Part shown: in pieces, positions 9,551 through 22,500 of the stretch
Layout of the letters: the number at the start of each line of letters is the position of its first letter
How positions within the stretch are numbered: position 1 is the stretch's first letter
Assembly (NCBI RefSeq): GCF_038502225.1
Contig: NC_091390.1
Coordinates: 10,540,187 to 10,604,186 of the forward strand
DNA length: 64,000 bases
DNA from: Cherax quadricarinatus
Taxonomy: Eukaryota > Arthropoda > Malacostraca > Decapoda > Parastacidae
Direction: 5' to 3'
Made by a program: the position numbers and the translations under genes
Notes under the pieces: generated by a model
What the model saw: the letters and a program-made list of their open reading frames with translations, nothing else
Databases searched by the model: none
What the model was told of the DNA's origin: nothing

Positions 9551-9728
9551 CATGACTCACGAAATCGTAATGACACGATCGCAAACAAACCATACCACAG
9601 GCGGGATTGAACCCGCGGTCAGAGAGTCTCAAAACTCCAGACCGTCGCGTTAGCCACTGAACCAGCTAGCTACAATAAGATTCGTCCAGCTAGGTATATT
9701 TTTACACCATAGGAAGGTTAGCATAGGC
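9551..9728 (-). mobile_element. SINE family 1, tandem neighbour
   Basis: Second unit in the same orientation, starting exactly where the first ends. It carries tggttcagtggctaacgcg (A-box-like) and gcgggttcaatcccgcc (B-box-like). The body is shortened and turns back into an inverted copy after about 9728. Confidence 0.8.
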
Positions 9729-9734
9729 ATTTGT

Positions 9735-9893
9735 GGTCACAGTGGTGCCTATGTTAACCTTCCTATGGTGTAGAAATATACCTAGTTAGATGACTCTTAT
9801 TGTAGCTAGCTGGTCCACTGGCTAACGCGACGGTCTGGAGTTTTGAGACTCTCTGAACGGGTTCTATCCCCGCCCTTGGTATGGTTTGTGTGT
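9735..9893 (+). mobile_element. SINE family 1, inverted neighbour
   Basis: Plus-strand copy with tggtccactggctaacgcg and gggttctatccccgccc, ending at ggtatggtttgtg. Together with 9551-9728 it makes a large inverted repeat centred near 9731, where gcctatg and its complement face each other around a short spacer. Confidence 0.8.
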
Positions 9894-10071
9894 ATAACAT
9901 ACACGCGGGTTCCATTAATGGTGTTTCAACTTAAAAGTCGTAAAGTAAAAGGACACAAGTGAAACTAATGTGACATTTTATTGTGGCACTTGTATCCTTT
10001 TACTTTACATATTGTCGGTAATTCTACCAACATTATTACAACTTAAAAGTCATTAGTTTAAAAGGAAAATA
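9894..10071. other. Unassigned spacer with terminal-repeat relics
   Basis: Contains agtaaaaggacacaagtg and its near complement about 40 bp later, the same pair of boxes seen near 7676 and 9140. No gene. Confidence 0.4.
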
Positions 10072-10275
10072 CAGTGGACCCCCGGTTAACGATATTTTTT
10101 TCATTCCAGAAGTATGTTCAGGTGCCAGTACTGACCGAATTTGTTCCCATAAGGAATATTGTGAAGTAGATTAGTCCATTTCAGACCCCCAAACATACAC
10201 GTACAAACGCACTTATATAAATACACTTACATAATTGGTCACATTAGGAGGTGATCGTTAAGCGGGGGTCCACTG
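10072..10275. mobile_element. MITE with perfect-looking TIRs and TA duplication (family b)
   Basis: The 204-bp element starts cagtggacccccggttaacg and ends with the near complement cgttaagcgggggtccactg, and TA flanks it on both sides (10070-71 and 10276-77). TA targeting fits Tc1/mariner-type transposases, with the pogo/Tigger group most likely. The inside resembles the MITE at 7033-7253. It has no coding capacity. Confidence 0.85.
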
Positions 10276-10605
<330 letters not shown>

Positions 10606-10639
10606 TGTACTTTCCCAAATGTACTCGCCTATATGTACT

Positions 10640-13260
10640 CACTTATATGTGGTTGCAGGGTTCGATTCATAGCTACTGGTCCCGCCTCTACGCTAGTCGT
10701 TACAAGGTCCACTCCCCACTATAAGAGCCTTGTCGTTCTTCTTAAAGGTATGTATGGACCCTGCCACCACTACTATACTCTCCATAGTGTTCCACCTACT
10801 TGTAGCTTTTCCTGATCCTCGTACGCTTGAATTCTCATCATTAGTTTCACGTCGTCTGCGACCAAGGGTACCTCTGACACTATCCTTTCTGTAATGTCAT
10901 TGACATATACAAGAAACAGCACCGGCCCTAGGACTGACCTCCCCCTGGAACCCCACTTGACAAATGCGCCCGCTCCGATACCTCGTCACGTACCATCACT
11001 CGTTGTTTCCTTTCTGTCAGGTATTCCCTGATCCACTGCAATGCTTTTCCTCCTATTCCTGCCTGCTATTATAGTTTTGTACTAATCTCTTGTGCAGGAC
11101 TGTGTCGGAAGCCTTCTTATAATCTAAAAAGCTGCAGACTTCCCACCCCTCTCTCTCCTGTCTTACTTCAGTTACACTGTCATGGAACTCCAATAGGTTT
11201 TTAACACAAAGATTTCCCATTCCTGAAATCGTGCTGGTTATCGTGCATGAGCTCGCTTCCTTCTAGACGCTCCACCACTCTTCACTTGATAAACTTCGGC
11301 ATGACTTTATATACTATACATGATGTCAGGGACTACATGTGTTGTCTTCCAAACCATTGGTAGTTGCCCTGTTTCAATAGATTTGTTGAAGATTGTTGCT
11401 AGTGGTATACAGTGACTGTGCTCGCTCTCTCAGGATCCATGGAGAGTTATTTTGGCCCACTGCCTTCGAGGTATCTAGTTCGCATGGCAGTTTCTTCACC
11501 TCCTCGTCGGTTCTGTGTAGTGTGTCCAGCACTTGTTGTTCTCTACGATCTCTGTTTGCCGGATGCCCTACTGTCTTCACTGATAATACCTCCCTAAATT
11601 TCTTCCTGAGCACTTCACTTACTTCCTGATCTTTCGCTGTGTTCTTCCCTCCTTCCTTTCTCAGCCAGATACATGGCCCTTGACTGTTGTTTTCTTACTG
11701 AAGTGGCTGTGTAACAGCTTTGGGTCAGATTTCGCTTTCGATGCAATATTCTCACACTGCCTCTGGGCCTCCCTCCTTATCCAAGAATATTCGTTCTGGC
11801 TCTTAGGCTCAGCTCCTTATTTTCCAGGATCCTTTGCATTCTGAAGATGTTAATATTCTTACACACTTGTCTTAGGCCTCTTCACCTTTGAATGATCCAT
11901 GTGCTCACTCTTGTCTTCCCTTTGTTTCTGTTGCCCCTGGGTACAAACTGCCTCCCTGCTCTTTGTGGCCGCTTGCGCCATTTCATTTACTGTCATTCCC
12001 TCCAGTTCTCTTCCATACTCCACCTCATACAGAAATTGCCTCATACCTGTGTAGTCTCCTCATTTGAAGTTTGGCTTCTCCTGTCCTTCTCATACTCCTT
12101 CACTTCACACTGTTAACTCTATTATGTATTCGAAACTTAAGATCTCATTATCACTGGCACCGAGAGGCCTTTAATATATAATATTCCCGATGCTGGAACT
12201 GCTTAATGTGAATACGAGGTCCAGTCTTGCTGGTTTGTCATTTTCTCTCTATCTAGTAGTGTCCCTAACATGTTGATGCATGAGGTTTTCCAGTATCACC
12301 TCCATCCTCTTAACCCTCCACGTTTCTGGTCCCCCATGTGGCTCCAGGTTTTCTCAGTCGATTTCCTTGTGGTTGAAATCCCCCACGACAAGCAACTTCG
12401 CCCTGTCCATGTGGGCCCTTCTGTCCACCTCAACTAGTGTATCAACTCTCACTCTGTTATTCTTTTGTCTTGATCTGTTGCTTGTTGGTTTCTGTGTGGC
12501 TTATTGTATATCACTGTTACCACCACCTTTGGGCCTCCAGTTAGAAATGTTCCATATATGTAGTCAACTTCTTCCTCTCTCTGTCCATCCCTTGCATTCT
12601 CAAAGCTCCACTGGTTTTTGATGAATAGAGCAACTTTGTGTAAGTCCTCGAACTCATTTTATATTCCATCTTCGTTAGTGTACCATAACTTCAGCTTGTT
12701 TTCCAATACTGTATTCTGGGAGATGGGGGAAGGGGAGCACTGCAGGTCAGGCTGGATACTATGAGAGGCTGCTGTGAAAATAGTGTTTGTGCTGGAGGGA
12801 GTTGCTGTGGGTGCAGATTGTGATTCAATCTGGGTTATTGTGTTGGACTGTAGTGTGGTGGTAGGGGTTAAAGGGGGTTATGTGAATGGTTGCAGTTGAA
12901 GGTCCTATCTAGTCTGGGCTTCCCTGCCTCTCGATGCCTGCCTTAGTCTCTCCTTCCTTTTCATTGTGTATTTGTACTCTTACTCTGTTTCTCCCATTCT
13001 TTTTGTGTTCTCTCACAGTCGAGGTACACTCAGTGATATAATTGGGTTCTTTAACCATGGTTTCTGCTGCAAGATATTGTTTCATAAAGTTTCTGTAATG
13101 AATGTCAGTTTGCCTGGGAGATTTTTTCCCCTCGAAGATCCCCCAATTCTCTGAAAATTTATCAGGTCGGTCGTATCCTCCTCTCCGATTTGTTTCATGA
13201 TAGTTTCAGTTTCTTTTATCTGCTTCTGTCATCTTTCTTTATATATGTGTGTGTAATCAA
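10640..13260 (-). pseudogene. LINE remnant (CR1-like), ORF1 end through reverse transcriptase
   Basis: Read on the minus strand, order and content fit a non-LTR retrotransposon. Near 13,250-13,000 lies an ORF1-end stretch (QIGEEDTTDLINFQRI). Near 12,700-12,270 are APE-type endonuclease traces (LKLWYTNEDGI, then SHMGDQKRGG). At 11,613-11,374 is a linker (ELDTSKAVGQNNSPWILRE). Near 10,950-10,840 is reverse-transcriptase palm sequence (SVLGPVLFLVYVNDITERI). Frames are broken by many stops and shifts. The same blocks appear in the LINE at 56.9-60.9 kb, which supports the call. The CR1-like label rests on the linker and C-terminal style only. Confidence 0.75.
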
Positions 13261-13329
13261 GTATATTTTCTTTATACACATGTGTATGTAATCAAGTATA
13301 TTTTCTTACCTATATGTTGCTGCATGAGT

Positions 13330-14440
13330 AGAGTCTCGTCTCTTGGTCCCACATCTTCACTAGCTGCTGCTAAGTTCACCTTCTCCTGGCTTCGAGAGCT
13401 CTATCGTACCTCTTCTTAAAGCTGTGTATGGATGCTACATCTGCCACTTCATTCTCTGGGCCATTCCACTTTTTGACTATAAGGCTGAAGAAATATTTTT
13501 TTGTACGTTATATTTTTGTCCTCCAGTGTCATCAGCCTGAGTTCCCTTACCCTCTCTCAGGTCCGGGACCAGTCTCGTTATAAATCTCTGTGCTTTATCC
13601 AATTTTTCTTAAATGCTTGACCAGGTGGGTCAAGCATTTCCATACTGGTGCTGTGTACTCCAATCTTGGCCTTACTTAGATGTAAAAAAGATGGTCTTAG
13701 ATTTGCCCGATGCACATTTGCCGCAGCAGTTATTTGGTTGATATGCACCTCAGGCGAAATGCTCGATACAATACTCGCCCCAGCCTGTTCCTTGAGTGAG
13801 GTTTGCAGGATTTGGCTCCTGAGCCTGTACTTCGTCTGCTGTCTCCTTTGCTCTTCCCCAAACTTCACAACTTTGCACTTGATTGAGTTAAGCTCCAATG
13901 GCTACTTAGACCAGGCCTTCAGTTTGTCCATATCCATTATTGTCCTTTCCTTGTCCACGTCTGATTGTATTCTCAATAGTGTCACATCATCTCTGAACAG
14001 GGATACTCAGGACGCTATCCCTCTGTCATGTCATCTACGTATACGAAAACAGCACCAGCCCTAGTACTGATCCTTGTGGTACACCACTTGTCCCATTCAT
14101 CCATTCTGGCACCTTTTCATGGACAATAACTCATTGTTTCCTTTCTGTCTGGTATGCCTACATTGTCAGTGTTATTTTTGCTTTCTTCGGTAGCTTTTGC
14201 AACAGTTTCTTATGTGGTACTGGGTCAAAAGCCTTCTTACTGTCGAGAAAGATGCAGTCTGCCCATCCCTCTCTCTCTCCTGCCTTACTTCTGTTATCTT
14301 GTCTTAGAACTCCAGTAGGTTTGTGAGAGTGGAGTTACTATCTGGAAAGCCATGTTGATTCTCGTGTATTAACTCATGTCTAGGCGTTGCATCACTTTTC
14401 TGATAATCTTTAAAACCTTATTATACATGTCAGTGACTGT
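13330..14440 (-). pseudogene. LINE reverse-transcriptase remnant (CR1-like), 3' half
   Basis: On the minus strand a frame of about 106 codons (13,898-13,578) covers the thumb side: MELNSIKCKVVKFGEEQRRQ and a hydrophobic SKAKIGVHSTSMEMLDPPGQ. Further upstream come palm relics near 14,090-13,980 and a finger region up to about 14,440. It parallels 57.4-58.0 kb and belongs to a related family. There is no intact frame. Confidence 0.7.
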
Positions 14441-14509
14441 TGTGTATTTTTACACATGAACTAGCCACTCATAAAGTATCCCAACCTGCTTATAATATAT
14501 CCGTGTTAA

Positions 14510-15560
14510 TCTAATTTATCCCACCTGCATTACTATATCTAATTCTAAGCACTGCCACTCACTCTTTCCCAGCATCCACCTCTGACTTTTCCTTGCCACC
14601 AAGAGTTAATATTGCTTCCCTTTCTCCACTATATTTAACAGTTCCTCAAAATTTTCACTCCATCTTTTCAGTCTTGCTTTCCCATCTAACACTTTCCCCT
14701 CTCGTTTTTACCTTAAAAATTCTATGGCTTCCCAGCTTTATCAGTTTTTAATCTCTCTTCAAAACCGTTTCTTATTCACAAAAAAATTTACAGAAACTCG
14801 TCTATTCTCTCAGTGGCTCATTTGTTTTCCTTCACGACTTTTTTTAACTTATTTATCCTTCCTAACATATAATTTCTATATTATATAACCTTGTATAGGC
14901 TTACTCTGTCTCCTTTATCACCATCTTTACCTTATTCCATCTTATTCTCTAATAACACAGCATTCTTAAATCTACCATATATAGCTTCGACCTCCTCCTC
15001 ATTACCCGTACTCTCTCTATTCCATCTTTCTCCAAATATTTGCTTTTATCTCTCCCTAACCTTCTCATTTTCTTATTCATTATCTTTGACTTTTCTCTTA
15101 CTAATGTTATTCTTCTTGTTAGTTATTTACTCCTTACTCATTCTGTAACTAACACTAAATAATAATCTGATGTACCTATCGCCTCTAACAAACATGGACA
15201 TCCACTAGCTTAAACGTCAATATTTAAACCACCAACTCACAGTTTATTGAATTCTGTATAATTTTTCTCGTGCCTTTTAACCTTCTTTATTTAAAATAAG
15301 TTTTACTTATTACCAAACCTATTGCAATACGTAATTCAGTTTGAGGTCGAAATTATCACTTACCCTTGATACTCCAACTTCACCCAATATGCCATATATA
15401 ATAATCTCTTCCACTTATCATATAAATCACCCACTCGAATTATTCTTTCACATGGTTCAAATTTCCTAAACATTTACTTATCTCCTCCCAAAATCTCTCT
15501 TTCTCTCTCTCCTCCACAAATACTTCTTATTTTCTGAGGCATATACTCTTACCTTAACCC
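14510..15560 (-). pseudogene. Degenerate LINE, linker between endonuclease and reverse transcriptase
   Basis: Broken minus-strand frames give EEVEAIYGRFKNAVL and then RLKRWSENFEELLNIVEKG. The second matches the usual lead-in of LINE reverse transcriptases, W-x-E-x-F-E-E-L-L-N. Everything is decayed and the upstream part beyond about 15,160 is too degraded to place. This may be the 5' neighbour of the family seen at 36.8-38.2 kb. Confidence 0.5.
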
Positions 15561-15584
15561 AATTCTTAATAGTATTAAAGATTC

Positions 15585-15835
15585 GCCGGTATTCTCCCGG
15601 CCCGGGCCTTTTCCAAGTGGTGGCCCGGCCTTGGCTCCCTCTCTAGGGAGTGTGTGAGGCCTTGGTCTCCCATGGGAGGAGGTACAACTACCCCCTCATC
15701 TTCTGAACCAACTGTCCCCAGGCCTAGCCACATTCCCCGCCCTCACGGGGATCGTAGGGAGAAGCTAGGCCTCTCTGGTCTGCCATTCCTACCCTAGAAG
15801 GGCTGGGTATGGTGTCCACCCAATTCTCTTATTCC
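15585..15835. repeat. GC-rich dispersed repeat, unassigned
   Basis: An island of GC-rich sequence with ggcccgggcc near its left end and a cctcacggggatcg stretch inside, sitting in AT-rich DNA. It looks like a dispersed repeat, but I cannot name the class and there is only one copy here. Confidence 0.35.
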
Positions 15836-15859
15836 ACCTTAATTCTAATCCACATAATT

Positions 15860-15950
15860 CTTGAAGATAATTACCTATAACCTTGAAGATAATTACCTAT
15901 AACCTTGAAGATAATTACCTATAACCTTGAAGATAATTACTTATAACTAT
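15860..15950. repeat. Short 22-bp tandem repeat, four copies
   Basis: Four near-identical units beginning cttgaagataattacctata, one after the other. Small and recent. Confidence 0.85.
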
Positions 15951-16175
15951 CCAGTTTATTTTCCCACATAACTTGGCACCGCCTGGCTTGTGGCCTCTTA
16001 GCTGCCAACGCCTCCCATTGTAAACAATGTGAGGATTCTAGCTAAGTTTCCCATGAAACCGAAACGAAACCAAACAGGAGGAAGAATTATTAAGAAATTA
16101 TTCGAGAAGTAAGAGTGTAAATACACATATATGATTAATCGAATATATATTGTTCATACAGGACGTACGTAGTAG
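15951..16175. other. Unassigned DNA
   Basis: No gene or repeat recognised between the 22-bp repeat and the trinucleotide tract. Confidence 0.35.
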
Positions 16176-16180
16176 CAGTG

Positions 16181-16238
<58 letters not shown>

Positions 16239-18888
16239 CAGTGGTAGTATGGTGGCAAGTGGTAGCGGTGCAGTGGTGCAGCAGAGGTGAGCAGCGGTGG
16301 TGGTGGCAGCAGCAGTGGCAGGTGGTGGCAGGTGGTGGTGGTGGTGGCGGTGGTGGCGGTGGTGATGAGCAGTGGCGGTGGTGGTGGTGGTGGTGGTGGT
16401 AGTGGCGGTGGTGGCGGTAGTGATGGTAGTGGCAGGCGGTGGTGGTGGTAGCGGTGGTAGGTGAGTGGTGGCAGCAGCGGTGGTGGCAGTGGTAGCGGTG
16501 GTGGCAGGTGGTGGTGGTGGTGGTGGTGGTGGCAGTGGTGGTGGTCTGGCGGTGGTGGTGTGGTGTGGTGCGGTGGTGCGTGGTGGTGGTGGTGGTGGTG
16601 GTGGTGGTGTCAGCGGTGGTGGCGGTGGTGGTGGTAGGCGGTGGTGGTGGTGGTAGGTGGTGGCGGTGGTGGCGGTGGTGGTGGTGGTGGTGGTGGTGGT
16701 GTGGTGCGGTGGTGGTGGTGGTGGCGGTGGTGGTGGTGGTAGGTGGTGGCGGTGGTAGTGGTGGTGGTGTATTGCGGCAGTGATGGTGGTGGCGGTGGTG
16801 GTGGTGGTCAGTGGTAATGGAAGGCGGTGGTGGCGGTGGTGGTCTGTGGTGGCGGTGGTGGTGGTGGTAGCGGTGGTGGTGGTGCAGTGGATGGTGCGGT
16901 GGTGCAGTGGCAGCGGTGTGCGGTGGTGGCAGCAGGTGGTGGTGGCAGTGGTGGTGGTGTGGTGGTGCGTGGAGTGGTGGTGGAGTAGTGGTAGGCAGGT
17001 GGACGGTGGCAGTGGTGGTGGTGGTGGTGGTAGTAGTGCAGCAGTGGTGGCAGTGGTGGAGGTGGTAGCGGTGGTGGTGGTGGTGGTGGTGGTAGGTGGT
17101 GGCAGTGTTGCGTGGTGCTGTAGGTGGTGGTGGTGGTGGTGGTGGCGGTGGTGGTGAGTGGCGGCGGTGGTGGTGGTGGTGTGGCGGTGGTGGTGGTGGT
17201 GGCAGTGGTGGTGGTGGTGGTGTGGTGGCGGTGGTGGCGGTGTAGGTGGTGTGGTGGTGTGTGGTGGCGGTGGTGGCAGTGGTAGCTGGTGGTGTGTGTG
17301 GTGGCAGGTGGTGGCAGTGGCAGTGGTGGCGGTGGCAGCCAAGTGGTGTGCGCAAGGTAGGTGGTAGTGGTAGTAATGCAGTGGTAGTAGGTGGTGGCGG
17401 TGGTGGCGGTGGTGGTGCGCAGGCGGTGGTAGGTGGTGGTGGTGGTGGCGGTGGTGGATGGTGGTATGTGGCGGTGGTGGTGGTGTGCGGTGGTGGCGGT
17501 GGTGGTGGCGGTGGTGGTGGTGGTGGCAGCAGCGTGGTGGTGAGGTGGCAGTGGTGGTGTGGTGGTGCGGTGGTGGTGGTGGTGGCAGTGGTAGGCGGTG
17601 TCAGGTGGTGGCGGTGGTGGTGGTGGTGGTGGTGGCAGGTAGTGGTAGTGGTGGATTGAGTTGCATGCGGTGGCGGTGGTGGTGGTGGATGGTAGCAGAG
17701 GTGGTAGTGAGTAGTGTACAGCGGTAGTAGTGGTAGTGGCGGTGGCGGTGGTGGAGGTGGTAGCGTTAGCGGTGGTGGTGGTGGTAGCGTTAGCGGTGGT
17801 GGTGGCAGTGGCAGTGGTGGTGGTGGCAGCAGCAGTGGTGGTGGCAGTGGTGGCAGCAGCAGTGGTGGCAGTAGGCAGGTAGTGGCAGTGGTGGTAGGCA
17901 GTGCAGCAGTGGTAGCAGCGGTGTGGTAGTGGGGAGTGTGGCAGGTGGCAGTCAGTAGCAGTGGCGTGGTGGCGGTGCTGCAGAGTAGCAGCAGCATGAT
18001 GGTCACTAGTAGTGGTAGTGGTTGGTGGCATTGGCAGCAGCAGGTGTAGCGGTGGTGGTGGTGGTGGTGCAGTGGCAGCTGTAGTGGCAGGTAGTAGCAG
18101 TGGTAGTGGTGAGTGGCGGTGGTGGTAGTGGTGGTAGTGGTGGTGGTGTGGTGTGTGGAGTAGTGGCGGTGGTGCAGTGGTCAGTATGCAGGCAGTGGTG
18201 GTGGCGGTGATGGTGGTGGTAGTGTATGCAGTGGTGGGGTAGTGCAGTGGTAGTGGTAGTGAGTGGTATAGTGGCGGTGGTATTATTATTATTATTATAT
18301 TGTATGGTAGTGGTATGTGGAGTAGTGGTAGTGGTAGCAGGCGGTGGTATGCATAGTAGTAGTGGTGGTGGTGGTAGCGTCAGTGATGGTAGTGCAGTAC
18401 GGTGGTGGTCATTGTGGTAGTGGTGGTGGTGGTAGTGGTGTACGGTGGTGGTAGGTGGTAGGTGTAGCGGTGGTGGTAGGTGGATGAGTGGTGGCGGAGG
18501 TGGAGTATTAGTGATGGTGGAGTGTAGTGGTGGTCAGCGGTGGTGGTAGGTAGTGGTGGCGGTGGTGGTGGTCAGTGGATGGTAGCGATGGCAGTAGGTG
18601 GTAGTGGTAGCGGTGGTGGTGTTAGTGTAGTAGGTGGTGGTAGTGGCAGCAGGTGGTGGCAGTGGTAGTGGTAGCGGTAGTAGCAGTAGTATGTGAGCGG
18701 TGGTAGCAGTATGTAGTGGCGGTGGCAGTAGTAGTAGTGAGGCGGTGTGCAGTGGCAGTGTAGTAGTAGTAATAGCGGTAGTAGTAGTAGTAGCAGTGGT
18801 AGTAGTAGTAGTAGTAGTAGTAGCAGTGGTAGTAGTAGTAGCAGTGGTAGTAGTAGTAGTAGTAGTAGTAGTAGTAATAGCAGCAGCT
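16176..18888. repeat. GGT-rich trinucleotide tract (cryptic simple repeat)
   Basis: About 2.7 kb built almost only of ggt, gta, gca and gcg triplets. Pure gta/tag runs stand at both ends (about 16,180-16,240 and 18,770-18,880), with ggt-rich mixtures between. The plus strand is almost free of single C runs and rich in GG spaced by T, so G-quadruplex formation is possible. Long frames on the minus strand (Thr/His/Pro/Leu runs) are read-outs of the repeat. Confidence 0.92.
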
Positions 18889-19267
18889 ATAGCAATATCT
18901 GCCTGTCATTTTAAATTCTTATGAGACAGTAAAACAAGGGACGAACAGTCTATCGGGATTATAAAACATCTAACAGGTTCTCCGGTTCACAGTTACTTGG
19001 CAGAACTGTAGTACCTCACAGACTGGTTGCTGATTACCTACTTACTTCTTAAACTCCTCCAAGACATACATTCTACTGAACATAATTATTCACGTCAATG
19101 TCAGTACAGTTTGATTCATTTTTACTAAAACGTAGTTTCGTGCAAATAATTTCTGGAATAACTCCTTGTCTTAGCACGTTTCCTGGTTGATTTTAATAAG
19201 CCAGGCACACAGCAGCAAGCCAGTTCCACTTCCATTCCTCGAGAAAGAGCCAGTCTAAGCCAGTACA
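18889..19267. other. Unassigned DNA
   Basis: About 380 bp without repeat or coding signal that I recognise. Confidence 0.4.
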
Positions 19268-19516
19268 CACCATACCACGGAGAAGGGATAAACCCGCGGT
19301 CATAGAGTCTCAAAACTCCAGACCGTCGTGTTAGCCACTGGACCAGCTAGCTACAATAAGATTCATCCAACTAGGTATATTTCTACACCACAGGAAGGTT
19401 AGCATAGGCCACCACTGTGACCACAAATGCAAGTTTTTACAGACGAATCTCCAGCTAGTGTGGCCATGACGACCTCTAGCTCAAGTCCCTTCACTGCCGT
19501 CAACATGACTCACGAT
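19268..19516 (-). mobile_element. SINE family 1, near full length
   Basis: On the minus strand, tggtccagtggctaacacg and gcgggtttatccc mark the A- and B-box regions. The body with ggtcacagtggtggcctatg and gagattcgtctgtaaaaact follows the order of the copy at 9283-9550. Its outer edge, catgactcacga, faces an inverted tcgtgagtcat, and the giant 26-bp array starts just after it. Confidence 0.8.
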
Positions 19517-19528
19517 TTCGTGAGTCAT

Positions 19529-22500
19529 TGGAGTCACAGTCACAACAACCAGCACGGGGTCACAGTCACTACAGCCAGCTTCGGGTGACAATCACTACAG
19601 CCAGCATGGGGTCACAGTCACTACAGCCAGCATGGCGTCACAGTCACTACAGCCAGCATGGGGTCACAATCACTGCAGCAAGCATGGGGTCACAATCACT
19701 ACAGTCAGCATGGTGTCACAGTCACTACAGTCAGCATTGGGTCACAGTCATTACAGCCAGCATGGGGTCACAATCACTACAGCCAGCATGGGGTCAGTCA
19801 CTGCAGCCAGCATGCGGTCACAGTCATTACAGTCAGCATGGGGTCACAGTCACTAAAGCCAGCATGGGGTCAGTCACTAAAGCCAGCAGGGGGTCACAGT
19901 CACTACAGCCAGCATGGGGTCACTGTCACTAAAGCCAGCATGGGGTCAGTCACTAAAGCCAGCAGGGGGTCACAGTCACTACAGCCAGCATGGGGTCACA
20001 ATCACTGCAGCAAGCATGGGGTCACAATCATTACAGTCAGCATGGGGTCACAGTCACTACAGCCAGCATGGGGTCACAGTCACTACAGTCAGCATTGGGT
20101 CACAGTCATTACAGCCAGCATGGGGTCACAATCACTACAGTCAGCATGGGGTCACAACCACTACAGTCAGCATGGGGTCACAGTCACTACAGTCAGCATT
20201 GGGTCACAGTCATTACAGCCAGCATGGGGTCACAATCACTACAGCCAGCATGGGGTCAGTCACTGCAGCCAGCATGGGGTCACAGTCATTACAGCCAGCA
20301 TGGGGTCACAATCACTACAACCAGCTCAGGGTCAGTCACTACAACCAGCATGGGGTCAGTCACTAAAGCCAGCAGGGGGTCACAGTCACTACAGCCAGCA
20401 TGGGGTCACAGTCACTACAGCCACCATGGGGTCACAGTCACTACATCCAGCATGGGGTGACATTCACTACAGTCAGCATGGGGTCACAGTCGCTACAGCC
20501 TGCATGGGGTCACAGTCACTACAGCAAGCATGGGGTCACAGTCACTACAGCCAGCATGGGGTCACAGTCACTACAGCTAGCATGGGGTCACAGTCACTAC
20601 AGCCAGCACGGGGGTCACAATCACTACAGCTAGCATGGGGTCACAGTCACTACAGTAAGCATGGGGTCACAGTCACTACAGCCAGCATGGTGTCACAATC
20701 ACTACAGCCAGCACGGGGTCACAGACACTACAGCCAGCATGGGGTCACAGTCACTACAGCCAGCATGGGGTCACTGTCACTACAGTCAGCATGGGGTCAC
20801 AGTCACTACAGTCAGCATGGGGTCACAGTCACTACAGCCAGCATGGCGTCACTGTCACTACAGTCAGCATGGGGTCACAGTTACTACAGTCAGCACGGGG
20901 TCACAGTCACTACAGCTAGCATGGGGTCACAGTCACTACAGTCAGCATGGGGTCACTGTCACTACAGTCAGCATAGGGTAACAGTCACTAGTCAGCATGG
21001 GGTCACACACTACAGTCAGCATGGGGTCACAGTCACTACACTCAGCATGGGGTCACAGTCCCAGTCAGCATGGGGTAACAGTCACTACAGTCAGCATGAG
21101 GTCACAGTCACTACAGTCAGCATGGGGTCACAATCACTACAGAGCATGGGGTCACAGTCACTACAGTCAGCATGGGGTCACAGTCACTACAGTCAGCATG
21201 GGCTTTGTCACATGGTCACTACAGCCAGCACGGGGTCGTAAGCTTCTCACTACAGTCCAGCATGCGGTCACAGTCATTACAGTCAGCATGGGATCACAGT
21301 CACTACAGTCAGCATGGGGTCACAATCACTACAGTCAGCATGGGGTCACAATCACTACAGCCAGCATGGGGTCACAACCACTACAGTCAGCATAGGGTCA
21401 CAATCACTACAGCCAGCATGGGGTCACAACCACTGCAGTCAGCATGGGGTCACAATCACTACAGTCAGCATGGGGTCACAGTCACTACAGTCAGCATTGG
21501 GTCACAGTCACTACAGTCAGCATGGGGTCACAGTCACTACAGTCAGCATGGGGTCACAGTCACTACAGTCAGCATGGGGTCACAGTCACTACAGTCAGCA
21601 TGGGGTCACAGTCACTACAGTTAGCATGGGGTCACAGTCACTACAGTCAGCATGGGGTCACAGTCACTACAGTCAGCATGGGGTCACAGTCACTACAGTC
21701 AGCATGGGGTCACAGTCACTACAGTCAGCATGGGGTCACAGTCACTACAGTCAGCATGGGGTCACAGTCACTACAGTCAGCATGGGGTCACAGTCACTAC
21801 AGCCAGCATGGGGTCACAGTCACTACAGTCAGCATGGGGTCACAGTCACTACAGTCAGCATGGGGTCACAGTCACTACAGTCAGCATGGGGTCACAGTCA
21901 CTACAGTCAGCATGGGGTCACAGTCACTACAGTCAGCATGGGGTCACAGTCACTACAGCCAGCATGGGGTCAGTCACTGCAGCCAGCATGGGGTCACAGT
22001 CAGCACTACAGTCAAGCATGGTGTCACAGTCACTACAGTCAGCATGGGGTTACAGTCACTACAGTCAGCATGGGTTCACAGTCACTACAGTCAGCGTGGG
22101 GTCACAGTCACTACAGTCAGCATGGGGTCACAGTCACTACAGTCAGCATGGGGTCACAGTCACTACAGTCAGCATGGGGTCACAGACACTACAGTCAGCA
22201 TGGGTTCACAATCACTACAGTCAACATGGAGTCACAGTCACTACAAACAGCATGGGGTCACAGTCACTACAGTGAGCATGGGGTCACAGTCACTACAGTG
22301 AGCATGGGGTCACAGTCACTACAGTGAGCATGGGGTCACAGTCACTACAGTCAGCATGGGGTCACAGTCACTACAGACAGCATGGGGTCACAGTCACTAC
22401 AGTCAGCATGTGGTCACAGTCACTACAGTCAGCATGGGTTCACAGTCACTACAGTCAGCATGGGGTCACAGTCACTACAATCAGCATTGGGTCACAGTCA

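Noticed and set aside
9283..9893. Functional tRNA genes
   Set aside because: A- and B-box-like stretches exist, but no proper cloverleaf or acceptor stem is seen, and the same sequence recurs as a dispersed repeat with a long non-tRNA body.
16098..18031. Long Thr/His/Pro-rich frames on the minus strand
   Set aside because: Translation of a GGT/GTA trinucleotide tract; several frames are open at once and none has non-repeat sequence.
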